64,000 nucleotides of DNA from Azolla pinnata (Eukaryota > Streptophyta > Polypodiopsida > Salviniales > Salviniaceae), in contig JBBBWG010027091.1 of the NCBI GenBank assembly GCA_037176905.1, forward strand, positions 1 through 64,000, written 5' to 3'. Every line of letters starts with the position of its first letter. The stretch's first letter is position 1. The translations under genes and the position numbers were made by a program. Of the stretch, positions 36,205-48,583 are shown piece after piece. The notes beneath the pieces were generated by a model. The model saw only the letters and a program-made list of their open reading frames with translations, did not search any database and had not been told where the DNA came from.

Positions 36205-39200
36205 CTAGTATCCCGGGTTTGGCTTTTTCCCAAACAATATACGAGAAATTTGAAGGCCTCGGCTAAATGCTTCATTGAAGAGAATTCGTGTTTGCATTGA
36301 TTGGAACCCTGGAAGCCATGATAACACTGCCACAGGAATCAACACTATGATTCCAAAGCAGAGGTCATATACACGCGCAACGGAAACCACTAGTGGCCAA
36401 ACTTTTATCCTCATTAAGAATGGCCGAAAAACTAGAGCAATAGATATTAACCCCCAACCTGTAGGAAGGAAAGCTAACAAGCTCACCACAGCATCCACCA
36501 ATTCGAAGGCTGTAAATTCAAACAGCAACACTACCAGTAGAATGACAAAAAGTGCCACCATTGATTGAATCAGTCTGTAATAGATGTGATTCTTTGCTGA
36601 ATACCTTTTGGAAGCTATTCCAAGTACCACATAAAAGACAAGTGTTACGACAATGTAGATCCAAGAGAGTAGGTAAACAAGGATGCTCTTACTGTTGCTT
36701 GCAATATTCAGTTGATATACTATTCCATATTGAAAGAAGAAGAAGCGTAGGCTGAGCACAACCTCAAGAACTTTTCCCCAGAAACCTGTATTCTGCAAGT
36801 GCTCTTGTTCCTCGTACCACCATGCTTCCCAGCTTTGCTCTGACTTGATAGAAATACCACCCTCATACCAGACCCAATCTAAGAAATTCTCAAAATCTTC
36901 GACGGTTTTCAGCCAATCAAATCCGGAGGGATTAAAGAGAAAAGGTGCCATGAGCCATGAAAGAGCCAAAAACCAACTTGAGAATGAGATGAGGATGTAC
37001 GATGTGAGATTCGTCCCGGAGGAACCATAAGCCATGTATATGATCAGCAAGAGCACAAGCTCAATTCCTTTCACAAAATGACTCCTTGCAAATAGCCTGT
37101 AAATGTGTGCAAACCTCTCATGCATCACAACAAAACCTCGACCTGTTGCACGATACTTGGCACCTCCATGAAGAATAGTCCGGCCAAAAAAGTGGGCCCG
37201 TGTGCCCAAAGAGAAGGTAAAAAACACGGAAGACAGCTGAAGTAGCATGGTAAGAAAATCCCATAGAGCGGTTGTGAACCCAAACTCTAGTGTATTTTCC
37301 ACAATCATAGGGAGAGCAGTAAATAATCCAAGCTGTACGATGAACTGTTGATTGAGAGATGCCGTAAGAGCATCATTGCCAAGAGCACTTGCAGCAATAC
37401 CCTTTTCTAGGCCACTTAACGCTAGATAAACACGACCCCATAAGAATGCATACACTGTCAGCACCACCATCATATTGCTTATAAAAAATCCTACAGTTGT
37501 GTAGTAGAATGAGAGCATACGGAAGAAGTCGAGGCGATGGCCAAGCCGATAGACATCTCGGCTCAGAATTTGTTCCCCATTTCCACTGGAAACTTTAGCC
37601 TCAAAAAGTGCCGTCTGGTTAATCCCAACATCTCTACCTTTCCCCACTTGGATGTACTCATGATGAGTCACATTTCCTCCTCTTAGAGTGCAATTGAAAC
37701 CAGCATAAATGTCCTCACTGATATTGATCACTCTGGATGCCTTGCTGATACCTCCCCTTGTTAGGAACCATAGACGGTCAAATACATCTGGATGACCGTA
37801 ATGCATCCGAACTTTTAATGGATTGGCAAGCACTCGCTGACCTAAAGTCACAAAACTGGTCTCTTGGGCAGACATAAACCATGCCAAGGAGGAAACAGAA
37901 CCAGTAAAGATATGCTCTCGAATGCCCAGAATCTGAGGACGTCGTGCACCATGCTTCCTTGTGAACTCTTGCAGCAAGTTCCGGCCTTTCAATGCCTCTT
38001 CAAAATAATTGTCTTGATTCATATCAATTGTCTGCACCGCATCACCTCTAGTAAAAATAATTGCATGGTTTTGATTCTCTGGCTTCCCTTCACCTACTTT
38101 CAATGGACCTGGTAGCTGAATCCGATAAATCTCTACCTCCCGTTCATGTAGTTGGTCAAATTTGACAAGGACTGAGAAATAATATTTGGAATTACGTTCA
38201 GTTATCTCATCAACATAGGCAACCCTAAGAGCTTCATGCTTTTTCATAAGGAACAGGATGTCATCTGCCTGGATCTCTTTTCGTTCCTTCTGGGAACCAT
38301 ATATCTGGCAAGTGACAACATATGTGAACTTCATACTCGCAGTAGCTCTTTGTTGGGCTTCCTTGAAAAGGGCACCAACACCACTACTTCGACGGCTGAA
38401 GGACCATTGCGAGCTGGATTCACGGGAGATGTCAGCACCTTCCATTTGTCCATCAATTGATGAAGTAGCTGCCAACAACTCTCGACCATGTTGCATTTCG
38501 ACTTCTGAAGCATCATCCAAAAAAGCAAGCATTTGCAGTGCTCTGTGATAGTAGGACATGCCTCGCACTGTTCGTGCAAGAGTCTGGCCTCTATATGAAG
38601 CCCATAACCTTAGATGTAATACTTTCTCTGGTTCCCAAAGTTGCTTCATATCCTGAACATCCTCCTCCCTCCGCATCCTCTCGAGGAAATTGTCCCATTC
38701 ATCCGGAAAGATTTTGTTGAGATAGAATAAGATTGAAATGCCATCCTCATTCTTCGCACGCAATTTCTCTTTGCTATACATGACGTCTTCACTGTAATAT
38801 GGGGTCAGGACACTGAAAGCAAGCATCTTCTCTACAGTTGGAGCATGTGGCATTTTCATGAAGAGGGAATTGCTGAAGAAAGCAATGCGCCGCTTGGCTT
38901 CCAGGTTCTTCGGGACATTGCTCATAGCTTCCCTAGTGCTAAGAGTGGTCTTGAACCTTCTTAACTGCCGGAAAAAGGATGTTTCTTTGGGCTTTGGAAG
39001 CTCAATAGCCTCCGAAAACAGGAGGGCCTCTGCAAAGACAGGTCCACCAGGAGATTGCATCTGCAATACTTCTGAGCGCATGTCTCTTACTACCACTTCA
39101 TAGAGATTCTGCAACGCACGCACAACAGAAGGTAGAGCTTTGGTATCTGGTTTCTTGTCCAAGATCATCACCAGGGCAAGAACCCGAGAATGTACTTCCG

Positions 39201-42200
39201 GAAGCTCCTTCACCACATAATTCTGTAGAAATGTTCCACTATTGATAGCCTGCTCAATCTCGGAAAACATCCTTTCAGTTAAGGCATGCTCCTTGGTGTC
39301 TTCTTTAATGATCCTGTAAAGAATGTGTTTGATGCTATCATAGCTCTCTATCACAGCACATTTCCTGTATTCACTCCTACATATCTTTTTCCACAGGCGT
39401 TTGTCATCCTTCCCACTGTGCTCAGCGGCCTGCTGTAATGCAAGAAGAAGTTCATTAGATAGCAGCACAGATGGCCACTGGATCACACTAATATTCCAAG
39501 CAGGCGCTGGAATCTCCAGGATCTCCACCTCCCGGTCGCTAATTATGTCTTCTTCCCGGAAGATGTGAATGATTGTATTCCAAATGAATGCAAATTTTCC
39601 AGCTTCCAGGGAGTTTGACTCAAGCTTTTTATAGTTTCCAAATCCATATCTAAGCTTAAATCTCAGCCAGACATCACTGATGGTAGCAGACCAAGTACCC
39701 CATACCCTTGCTGGTAGTAAGGATTCCTCTGGCATTAGGTTGAAGAAGACTGCACTTGCAAAGAACGGAAACCTCAATTTAAGTTGTTGGATATTTCGGA
39801 TCTCACCTATGTGAGAAAATAGACCTATCAAGGCACCCACAAGTGATGAGTACACTGTATACCAAATCTGCGTATCCATAAGATAGATCAACATAACAGG
39901 TGCCCATAGCACTGCCACTGCAAACCGATTGCCGTTTCCCCAGAACTCGTGCCATGAATACTCAATGTCCTGAAGAGATATAAGCTCCCTAGTCGGGCTC
40001 ACAAGTGGTTTCACCTGCAAGAAGTAGCTGAAAGAAATCTTGGTAAGAAGCACAAGGCACCAGAATAGCGTGTATTTTATACTGTCCCAGATACTTTCCC
40101 GCAGGCCTCTTCCCACAAACCAACGAGACTTGAACCACCATGTAAGCACATGGCAAAACCTAAGTTCCGACTTTTCCACTAGGTTGCTGATGCAAGGAAT
40201 GAAAAACAAGACCAAAGCAATGACTTCAGGCAACACAAACACTGCTGCAGCTTCGAGGAATTGAATAAACGCTGTGTTGGCATCACCCGACCAGCTCTGG
40301 ATAGAGTTTCTCTTATTCCACATCCTAATGTAGAGGATCAGAAAGACGATAGTCCAGCCAGTCGCTACCAGAATCTTCAAGACCATACGTACGCCAATTA
40401 AGAGTGTTTGTGTGGAAATAAGGCGGAACTGCATAAACATATCAAGCACTGCTTGAAGAATTCTCAGGCTAGCCCAAGTTATGAAAATAGAGAGGGTCTG
40501 TGCTTGAACTTCCCTATCCACCAGCTGTGTCCAAGGATTATCATCACTATGAAAGGCTAAGATGATCATAACTTGCAACAATAGAAAATGCCCAGTCCAG
40601 AGATGATCAAAACTGTGAAAAATATTCCAAAAGGAGCGTTGCTCAACAAATCCCGTCTTGCCAACCTTCCGCTGACGTCCAAAGAGTTTTCTGTTTCCAT
40701 TTGAAGCTGCAGTTGCAGTGGCTGATGCTGGATCGAGCATGAAAGAGCAGGAAAGGTCCAATGGCCATGAAAGCTGGGTGAAGCACCTCTTAGACCAGAA
40801 GAACTCGTTCAGGTCATCATAGTTCCTCCATGCCGAGTGAGGAGCTTTACCGTCCTGGGATGCTTGTGCCTCCGCCCTAACAAGGTTGTAAAGAGGTGTG
40901 ACCACCTGATGCAAGAAGGCATCCTTTCCGGAGTATCTCGGCCGAAACGGTTGAGCAGCATCATCAATATATTTCTCCAGTAGACAGTTCAGCTCTCCAG
41001 CCATGCAGTGGAAGATGAAGCAAAGGCATTCTGGCATGAACCTCAGGTTGGCCGCCTCACCCCATATAAGAAGAAAGAGGCCTGTGTAAAGCAGCTCACG
41101 CTGGCCATTTACTCGTTTCTTACCCTTGGGAAGCCATAAGTTGTTCTTTTTACCTATTTCCAGAGAGACATACAACCTGTTTATAGTGTATACGTACATA
41201 CTTTGAGCACAAAATATGTCTGGATCGCTCTCTCAATTAGATAGCTACTCTTACATCGAGTGGGAGTAGCTACAACCTGTTTATAGTTTATACCTACATA
41301 GCTTAAGCACACACTATCGCTGAATCACTCTCTCAATTAGATGGCTACTCTAATAATGTTTGCAAAACTACCTTGACATGGTAAATCAATTGCGAAATAT
41401 TGTTTGTATCAAGCTAAAACATTTAATCCGATGAGTTAAAACCCCTTGGCTTAGAAAAGCGCGTTACAGGAAAGTGAAAATGGGATCTTTGAAACTACTT
41501 AGATGTGCAAATGATTCAATATCTCTTCACCAGAAGGGGGGTAGTCAGATCTTTCTTTAGACGTGCGAGGAAACCATTCAAACTTCTAATAACAACAGAT
41601 CTCTGAAAACATTAAGAGGAAACAGAAGTTTCCAGCATCTAACGTATGCTCTTTCTGGAGGCACACATGTTCTTTGTGCAAATTTAGCTCTCAATTATTT
41701 TGGATTAAAATTAGTCCAAAGAGTTAAACCTCAGAACCAATCGAAAGAAGTAAGTCTTCGCATATCACAGATCTGGTTCACATGGATGGAAAGGTTTTAG
41801 GACATGAACACTTTCAAATGCCTACATCCTTTAGAAGGAGCACACGGGAGGATTTAACGCAGGGGGAGTACTAACCAAGGAAGGAGCACCAGCTGGTATA
41901 ATTCTTGAGCACTTTCTTCCTCAACTTCCGAACCACACCCTCGTCCATTTGATCAATCGGCTCTGGTGGGGGCTGAAGCCTCATTTGATCATTGGCAAGA
42001 AGTAGGACGAGATGTTCTCTCTGATTCTTTACATTACCAAACTGGAAGCCAAAGAAAGCTCCGAGCCAATCAAGCAGATCCATACCACCTCTCCATGGTA
42101 TGTCCGGTCGAGGGAGCTCTCCAACTACCTGTAGAGCTGCATGTGCTGCTCTGACCTCGGGGAATCTGAGGGCATCATGATCGGCTAGCATGTCATGGAG

Positions 42201-42356
42201 AGGCAAGATGTTGAAAGCTTCTTCTTGAACCTCTTCTTCATCGCCGGCGTCCCTTCTCCCTCTTGATGACGTTCCCTGTGGCATCACCGGAGCTGCTGCT
42301 CTCCCTCGATTGCTCCCTCCTGAGGAAGAGGGGTTGTGATACTGCACCCTCTCCAT
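36205..42356 (-). CDS. Callose synthase (1,3-beta-glucan synthase, GT48) of the few-intron CalS11/CalS12 type
   Basis: Minus-strand exons 42356-41876 and 41153-36205 join in phase (SFL-G-KKNNLWLP across the junction) to 1809 aa; Arabidopsis CalS12/GSL5 has ~1780. The N-terminal FKS1-type region has NILPLHD, DLLDWLGAFFGFQFGNVKNQ and REHLVLLLAN. Membrane segments follow (from about residue 350). A large cytosolic catalytic loop contains RRIAFFSNSLFMKMPHAP, LTPYYSEDVMYS and RGGISKASRVINISEDIYAG, with YRATGRG (RXTG, UDP-glucose-associated, about residue 1495). A C-terminal membrane domain closes the protein. It makes callose from UDP-glucose at the plasma membrane. Most plant callose synthase genes have 40 or more exons; GSL1/GSL5 have two or three, so this belongs to that clade, tied to wound/pathogen callose and pollen. 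Another in-frame ATG lies at 42440. A W-box array lies upstream. Confidence 0.95.
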
Positions 42357-42438
42357 GGTACAAGGAGAAGCAGATGACAATGATGCTGACGGTGATGATG
42401 TTGTTGGAAAAGACGGAAACTGAAGTCGTACGGGAAAC

Positions 42439-42447
42439 AAACCCTAG
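42439..42447 (-). promoter_or_regulatory. Telo-box-like motif in the callose synthase leader
   Basis: AAACCCTAG on the plus strand about 85 bases before the preferred start codon, with a second AAACCCT about 15 bases further upstream of the gene. A core-promoter or leader motif is possible. Confidence 0.35.
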
Positions 42448-42894
42448 CACCATAAACCCTCTGAAGAAGCCATGAAAGTGGAGGAATTTTTCGGGGAGTA
42501 AGGAAGTACGCGAGTGAAGCTACCAAAGCCTTCTAGTGCGGGAAAACAAAACCACAAATTTGGTAAAGAGCAGTGAGAGGAAGCTTTCTGAGCAGGGATG
42601 CCGTTTGGGGGGAGAGGGGCAAGCCCTACAGGAAAAGCTTGGATCTTTCTCTCTTTCGGCACGTCAGGGAGAGTAGGTCCTGTTACGGGATGATGTGATA
42701 CAATCTCTCCATGACATTCGGGGCAAAATGTGCAGGGAAAAGGCGAAAGAAGGCGAGAGGGACGGGAGCGGACCGCAGATTTCAAACGGATGTCATCTTC
42801 TCCGAAGAAGAAGAAGGAAGAAGAAGAAGAAGAAGAAGAAGGAAGAGGAAGAAGAAGGAGAAAAGAGATAAAGGAAGAAGAAGAAGAAACCTTA

Positions 42895-42914
42895 ATCTTG
42901 ACCTTGACTTTGAT

Positions 42915-42945
<31 letters not shown>

Positions 42946-43175
42946 ACTTCCCTTACCTTCACCTTGACTCTTTCTTGACCTTCATTGATTCTTCCTTGAT
43001 CTTGATCTTTGACCACTTCCCTTACCTTCACCTTGACTCTTTCCTTGATCTTGACATTTTGACTCTTCCTTGATCTTTGACCCTTTTTTACTCTCCCTTG
43101 ACCTTGACCTCTTGACTCTCCCTTGGCCTTGACCTTGACCTTTTTTTACTCTTCCTTGAACTTGACCTTGACCTT
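42895..43175. promoter_or_regulatory. W-box (TTGAC[C/T]) array upstream of the callose synthase
   Basis: About 21 TTGAC cores in ~280 bases, nearly all TTGACC or TTGACT. Many are in perfect 6-bp tandem (CTTGAC) register, with blocks of CTCTTTCCTTGATC and CACTTCCCTTACC between. The array lies about 540-820 bases before the start codon. TTGACC/T is the W-box bound by WRKY factors. The sites are seen; WRKY control is inferred and simple-repeat growth could explain the array. Confidence 0.55.
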
Positions 43176-44774
43176 GTCAAGTACCTCTCTATTCATCGTT
43201 ACCCCTGATATAAACAATTTAATGTCACCCCACCAACTACTGCTACTGCTGCTGCTACCCCATGTGACATCTCGATTTCCTATGCTTTCTTTTAGCGGGA
43301 GGATCACGGTTAAGGTCGATGCAATCGAAAGCAACGAGTTGCTAGAAAGAGGTGAGGATCGATTGATGCGTCACACACACCATTGTGTCAAAGTGTTAAA
43401 AGAACATGCCCAGCTGATGCTCACTAGCTAGCAATGCCAGATGGAAACCTCAAGATTGTTGCTACGACTCAAATCCACGGGTGTGCGAAACGTTGTCATT
43501 CTCAAGGCCTTCAAAGTGGCTTTCAGTAACATCAGCTCAAGCTCAAGAGCACTGGCAAGATGATCGAAATCGAGGCATTTGGGTCACTCTAGGCTAGATG
43601 ATTGTTTGGCAGCCAATTCAATGGTTTTCTAATTGGTTCAGTACTTTGATAGGTCAGATATTGGTAGCGCGTGGTCCGAATGCTTTTGGTTCAACTTCAG
43701 CTTTTCTTCTTAAATTCAGTCAAATTCCGTTACCAAAACTGGTCAGCGTCGTTCAATTTTCTCATATCTCACAAAAATATTCAATCCTATTTGAGACCAA
43801 CTTCAGCCCCATGTCAAAGACTGATACAAAACATGGGTCTGCATTCCTTCTACAGTATTTTGCTCTTCCAAGTCATCTCGAAAACCATATCCAAATTCAG
43901 GTGAAAAAAGATTTGAAACAATGACCAATTTCGTACTTTGAAACCATATCCAAATTCAGGTGAAAATTTATTTGAAACAATAGAATATAACTCAGTTCTT
44001 TTACTTCGAGAAACGTCCAAATAAGTCATGTTCTTGTCCTAGATGTTGCTGTTACAACAGTTCTGCACTTTTTTCGAAACCAAGTAATGGCACTTTATAA
44101 CAGATCAATCAAGGCAGCTCAAAAGTTCTTACCAAACTATTGAGTCGGGTTGTCGCAAACTGTAACGGGCCGACGGCCATAAAGGCAATAGGTTTTCCCC
44201 GAATTGAGATTTTAAATGGTGGGCATGCATCTTCATTATAAATCAACAAAGCCTTGTCAACACAATCAGCTTATTAGAAAAATATCAAGAAATAAGAAAT
44301 GAACAATACAAAATTGAAATCACAAGAACGCGGACTAAAATTGCTTGTGCTCATTCATTGGCTGGTAAAGAGCAGTTGATATTTTGAAACAATATATAAC
44401 TCGTAAGATCTCAGCTTCATAAGGCTTCTCGATCCATTCCAACATCTTGATAGTTGCCTAAATAAACCTGTGTGAGAAACGGTGTACTGGTTGATGCTAA
44501 ATCAATGAGATCATACACCTAGTTTGATTCCAATGACATCAGTTTGATGCCAATGGCTTTCTCAATTGATCAAGTATCACATGTGTTCAATTGACTTCTA
44601 TTTCCTTTATTTATTTTTTTTGCACAACTTAAAATCCATGTACAATGGTTCAAATCATTCAGCACATATCCTATTTTCAAAAAACAAAAATCCAAGCAAA
44701 TGGATAGTTCCTGTGCAACACGTGAACTTTTTGCAATTATCTGTCTTACTTTAAACGCAGAATTGCATACGACG

Positions 44775-47658
44775 TTAACAAGCCGGATCTTCACCTCGAA
44801 TCAACTGATCAAGCCTTTTCATCTGTTTCACTCTCTGCCAGACAAATCCGTCTATAAGTAAATCCACATAATTATACCGTAAACTTGTGTGAGAAGATTT
44901 ACAGCCCACCACTCACCGTCAAAAATTTTTATCACTAACCTGTTGAATCTCGAACTGTACTTGGTTCTTGTACTTCTCTGCTTGCCCAAGCCGATCCATT
45001 TCTCTCATGAACTCCTCTCGCTCTCCTACCTCCTTTGAAACTGTTCATGATTTTCATTGACTGAATTACGCCTTTTTGCTGACGCATTTCTCCTTACTTA
45101 TTGATGTGGATGACATAACGAAGCTTACTCTGTTCTAGCATGGATTCCATCTCTTCAATCGATCCTTTTTCTACCTTCGAGAGCTTAGTTGATGGAACCT
45201 TCTTTTCACCAATCAATGCTGGCATTGCAACTTCTTCATCCTACATTGCTTTGCACGACCAATAGCAGTATAATAAATGAAAATATTTTTTTATATTTAT
45301 GACCACAACATACACAAGATTGCAGTCGTAATGTGGCTGTCATATGTAATGTTTGCCTTCCACAATATCAACAATAGCATTTCAATTATTTCTCTTCAGT
45401 TTTTCAGTCTCTTTTTGACAATCTTATGAATATGTGCCCAAGATGTACGTTCGTCCTCGTTTTTCTTTAATATCGATAACATGAAACACATGTACATGAT
45501 TACATCGTATCTTTGCACAGAAACAGAGCTATGTTTGTAAATACCTCATCCAATCGGCCACTCCATTCAAATATAAAAGCTAGCCTTGCTTTTTCCTTAT
45601 CATCTAGAAGCGGCTCTGTATCACATACTAGAACATCAGTACCTTTAATCAACTTAAAGAACAAGTTCAAATAAAAATTAGGAAATGACCGATACACAGT
45701 GGCATTGTTAGTAATCATATGCATACATCAAACTCTCATTGTCCTGTTCATCTACATTGTCATGCAATATATCAAGACTTTCATATATGATCATCAATTA
45801 TGTTGAGACGTCATCCTCAATCACGCTCACACTCACCTAGGTTCCAGGTGTGCTTCTGAAGTCAACCCATTACTAACTAATTGCTTGAAGATTTTATAAC
45901 CTTGTATAACTGGGTATCTTTAGATACACCATTAGTAAACTTATTCAATAGAGGAATCTCCCCACTCCAAGAGTACTTACGCATGAGTCTTATAAAGCAA
46001 CCATACCTGTGTTACTAGATACTCATAACCATTCTTGTGGAAATGCCTTCCTTTCCTATGTTGCTTACTATGCTTCGTTTTAGTAACGTCTATTGTTTCT
46101 ATCTGTTGCTCGTAAGTATCTTATGTAAGTGTGTGTGTGTGTATAATGCGATAGTATTTATGTAAGATACGTATGATTTGGTAAAGAATGGCACACATAT
46201 TTCAGCATTAACATCGATGCCCATTATATTAGCATAAATGAGTCTTAGCTAGGGATTCTAATTTTTCCAAATGCAAATCCCACTATGAGAGATATGTAGG
46301 AATTGGTATAAGCACATATACGTACATAATTACATGTTCTTCATAGGACAATCTAGCAAATTTAGATCAATATATACACTCACTGGTTGGGTGTGGTGGC
46401 AATTCTTTATTTTCCAGATCACTTTGTAATTTCTTAAAAATATCCGATGCCCTTCGTCTACCAATGTTGCACGGCATCTTGGATTTTGTTGAGTCTTCTG
46501 ACTTGCATTTCGTAAACTTTGGGATCTTCACATATTGTTTCTATCATTGTTCCATCAACGTGTTTTGAATAGAGCTCTTGTCCCATGTTTAAATACAAAG
46601 ACAAAACTTTCCATAAACAATCAATCTTTTCTTAATGCAACGCTAAAATTTCAGTATGAAACCATCAAGTTTCTAGAACTTTTATAAGCTCGGGATGATG
46701 TCGATTCTGTGGATATCTCAATTGAAGAAATTTCAGCATCACTGATCTCCTTACGGTCTTCAGTTCTAAGGAAAAAATGTCATGGCCAACGGTCGGATTG
46801 CCCTTAAACAAGGGAGCAGACACCAACCATGATTCCCAAAAGATCAATGTGACAATTTTACTTTCTCTCAGCAAGTCAAACCCTCCGCTCGATGGAGTAG
46901 TGTTCTTAGTGCCTGGCATCGGTGATTTCTCATCCCACTACCCATGTAGTGACACCGATTAGTTGCAGCCCCTTTTTCTCACACCGTTATTAACGTGTAG
47001 GGTGCTTGCACTCGGAGCAAAAAGGAAAGAGAACCGATCATACCTGGGGACATGGCTTCCTTGGTTTCTCCGATTCTAGAAAAAAATGGCAAAAACGTAT
47101 AATAAGCACCTCATTTTATAGAAAGGAAGGCAATCTGAACATTAAAAAACACACTTTTTTTTTCTAAAGTTGCCAGCCAACTACTCATTAGCACGTGACA
47201 ATGGCAGCGGATGAAGCAACGCAAATGCATGCATCGGCGAGCAAGAGAGGCCCATGAGGTGGGGGCTCACACATGCGTACATGCGCACGCACACATACAT
47301 ACATCCATCCATCCATACATACGTACCTACGAGAACACTCGCATATCTGCAAGCAAGAGAATTCGACGCGGGAAGATTTGCAAAAAAAAAAGCGGAAAGG
47401 GAAGAGGAACATACGAGGAGGGGGAGGAGGGGAGACGGCAGCGGAGCGCTGGCGGAGACGGGAGGCATTGAGGCGCGAAAACTGGTTGCCCTTCTGGCGA
47501 GCCATGTCATAGCCCCTGAGCAGGGCGAAGAGGGCCCGGCCCGCGGCAGTCTCCCTGCCGGGGGCGCTCCGCAGCAGAATCAGGTGCCGCTCCTCCTCCT
47601 TCTTCAGCTCCTGCTGCAGCAGATCCATCGCCGCCGATCGCCCCTCCACGTCGTCCAT
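44775..47658 (-). CDS. UPF0193/EVG1 (C22orf23) family protein, likely cilium-associated
   Basis: Minus-strand exons 47658-47415, 47075-47044, 46540-46384, 45615-45545, 45240-45129, 45040-44940 and 44834-44775 join in phase to 258 aa. The second half matches the animal EVG1 family. LLDDKEKARLAFIFEWSGR parallels the human EKEKQRLQNIFATGK segment. EVGEREEFMREMDRLGQ with YKNQVQFEIQQRVKQMK parallels human EIQERKEFLADMEALGQ with the following EIS-QKLREME helix. The N-terminal part is helical (MDLLQQELKKEEERHLILL) and then Pro-rich. No catalytic motif is seen. The family tracks with motile cilia, so expression in flagellated sperm is inferred. Exon 1 and the 32-base exon 2 rest on phase and splice sites; the last four exons rest on similarity. 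Introns 45616-46383 and 46541-47043 hold nothing recognised. Confidence 0.8.
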
Positions 47659-47889
47659 GGGACCTTTCTCTCTTCTGCGTCTCTTCTCTCTTCTCTTCTT
47701 TTCGGTCTGTCTGTGTAACGAACCGCGTTTTGCTGACTGGTGAAGAAAACCCGAATTTCCAGCAATGCCCTCGCACTTTGGGGAATTTCCATTTCTAGCC
47801 TCGCGAGCCAAACCAAAGGTTTTGTTATTTTTTTGAAAGAGGTCACGAGTTCGAAACCTGAGTTTGGGGCCTCTCGATCTACTACACAA

Positions 47890-47890
47890 G

Positions 47891-47926
<36 letters not shown>

Positions 47927-47928
47927 GT
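47890..47928. repeat. (TA)n/(TATG)n microsatellite
   Basis: About 12 TA units followed by TATG units, about 230 bases upstream of the EVG1 start. Confidence 0.9.
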
Positions 47929-48229
47929 CGTTTGTCGAAGGGATCTTTTTTTCTTCTTTTTGTTAAACCTCGGTTCAAGCCGATGGGTTAGCGAGCGGAT
48001 GATTTCATCGTCCATGCATCGATCGCCTGAAATGCTGCAAGACAGCAGCTCGTGTTCCGTATTTTCGAGAGCGGAGACGTAAAAAAACACTCCAGGAAAG
48101 GGGGGGGGCGGGGCGAATGCACGGTGGAACCGAATCGGCTCGGATCACAGAGCAGGGGATCGATCGATGCCGTGCACATGGCGAGGAGATGATTCGTCCC
48201 CAGCACCCACCGATTCCGCAACGAGTCAT

Positions 48230-48583
48230 GAACAAGGGTTTAGGGTTTTAGAGTTCACGAACAAGGGTTTAGGGTTTAGATCTAGTTCACGAACAAGGGT
48301 TTAGGGTTTAGATCTAGTTCACGAACAAGGGTTTAGGGTTTAGATCTAGTTCACGAACAAGGGTTTANNNNNNNNNNNNNNNNNNNNNNNNNNNNNNNNN
48401 NNNNNNNNNNNNNNNNNNNNNNNNNNNNNNNNNNNNNNNNNNNNNNNNNNNNNNNNNNNNNNNNNNNAACAAGGGTTTAGGGTTTAGAGTTCACGAACAA
48501 GGGTTTAGGGTTTAGAGTTCATGAACAAGGGTTTAGGGTTTAGAGTTCGTGAACAAGGGTTTAGGGTTTAGAGTTCGTGAACA
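48230..48583. repeat. Telo-box minisatellite (28-32 bp units), interrupted by a gap
   Basis: Units of GAACAAGGGTTTAGGGTTTA followed by GAGTTCAC or GATCTAGTTCAC. Four complete units and part of a fifth lie before the gap and about four after it, each with two TTTAGGG telomere-type repeats. Unit forms differ on the two sides (GATCTAG insert on the left only, apart from the first unit). Confidence 0.95.
48368..48467. other. Assembly gap of 100 Ns
   Basis: Exactly 100 undetermined bases inside the telo-box array. The round number suggests a placeholder, so the true array length is unknown. Confidence 0.98.

Larger units (their letters stand above)
42357..44774. other. Intergenic region upstream of callose synthase and downstream of EVG1
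   Basis: Holds the callose synthase promoter: a GAAGAA-rich tract (42800-42890) and the TTGACC array (42895-43175). The remainder up to 44774 is AT-rich with no recognised gene; around 43920-43975 a ~35-base AACCATATCCAAATTCAGGT segment is duplicated. Confidence 0.6.

Noticed and set aside
36275-39103. Several plus-strand open frames opposite the callose synthase
   Set aside because: Short antisense shadows of a long coding exon without splice or family support.
43123-43431. 102-codon plus frame downstream of the W-box array
   Set aside because: Starts in the repeat and matches no family known to me; the part after 43290 looks coding-like but is too short to call.
46665-46919. Minus-strand 84-codon frame inside EVG1 intron 2
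   Set aside because: No recognisable family and no place in the EVG1 phase; possibly a transposon scrap but not supported.
47835-47990. B-box-like GAGTTCGAAACC and GGTTCAAGCC, suggesting a tRNA-derived SINE or tRNA gene
   Set aside because: No matching A box at proper spacing, no cloverleaf and no terminal repeats seen.
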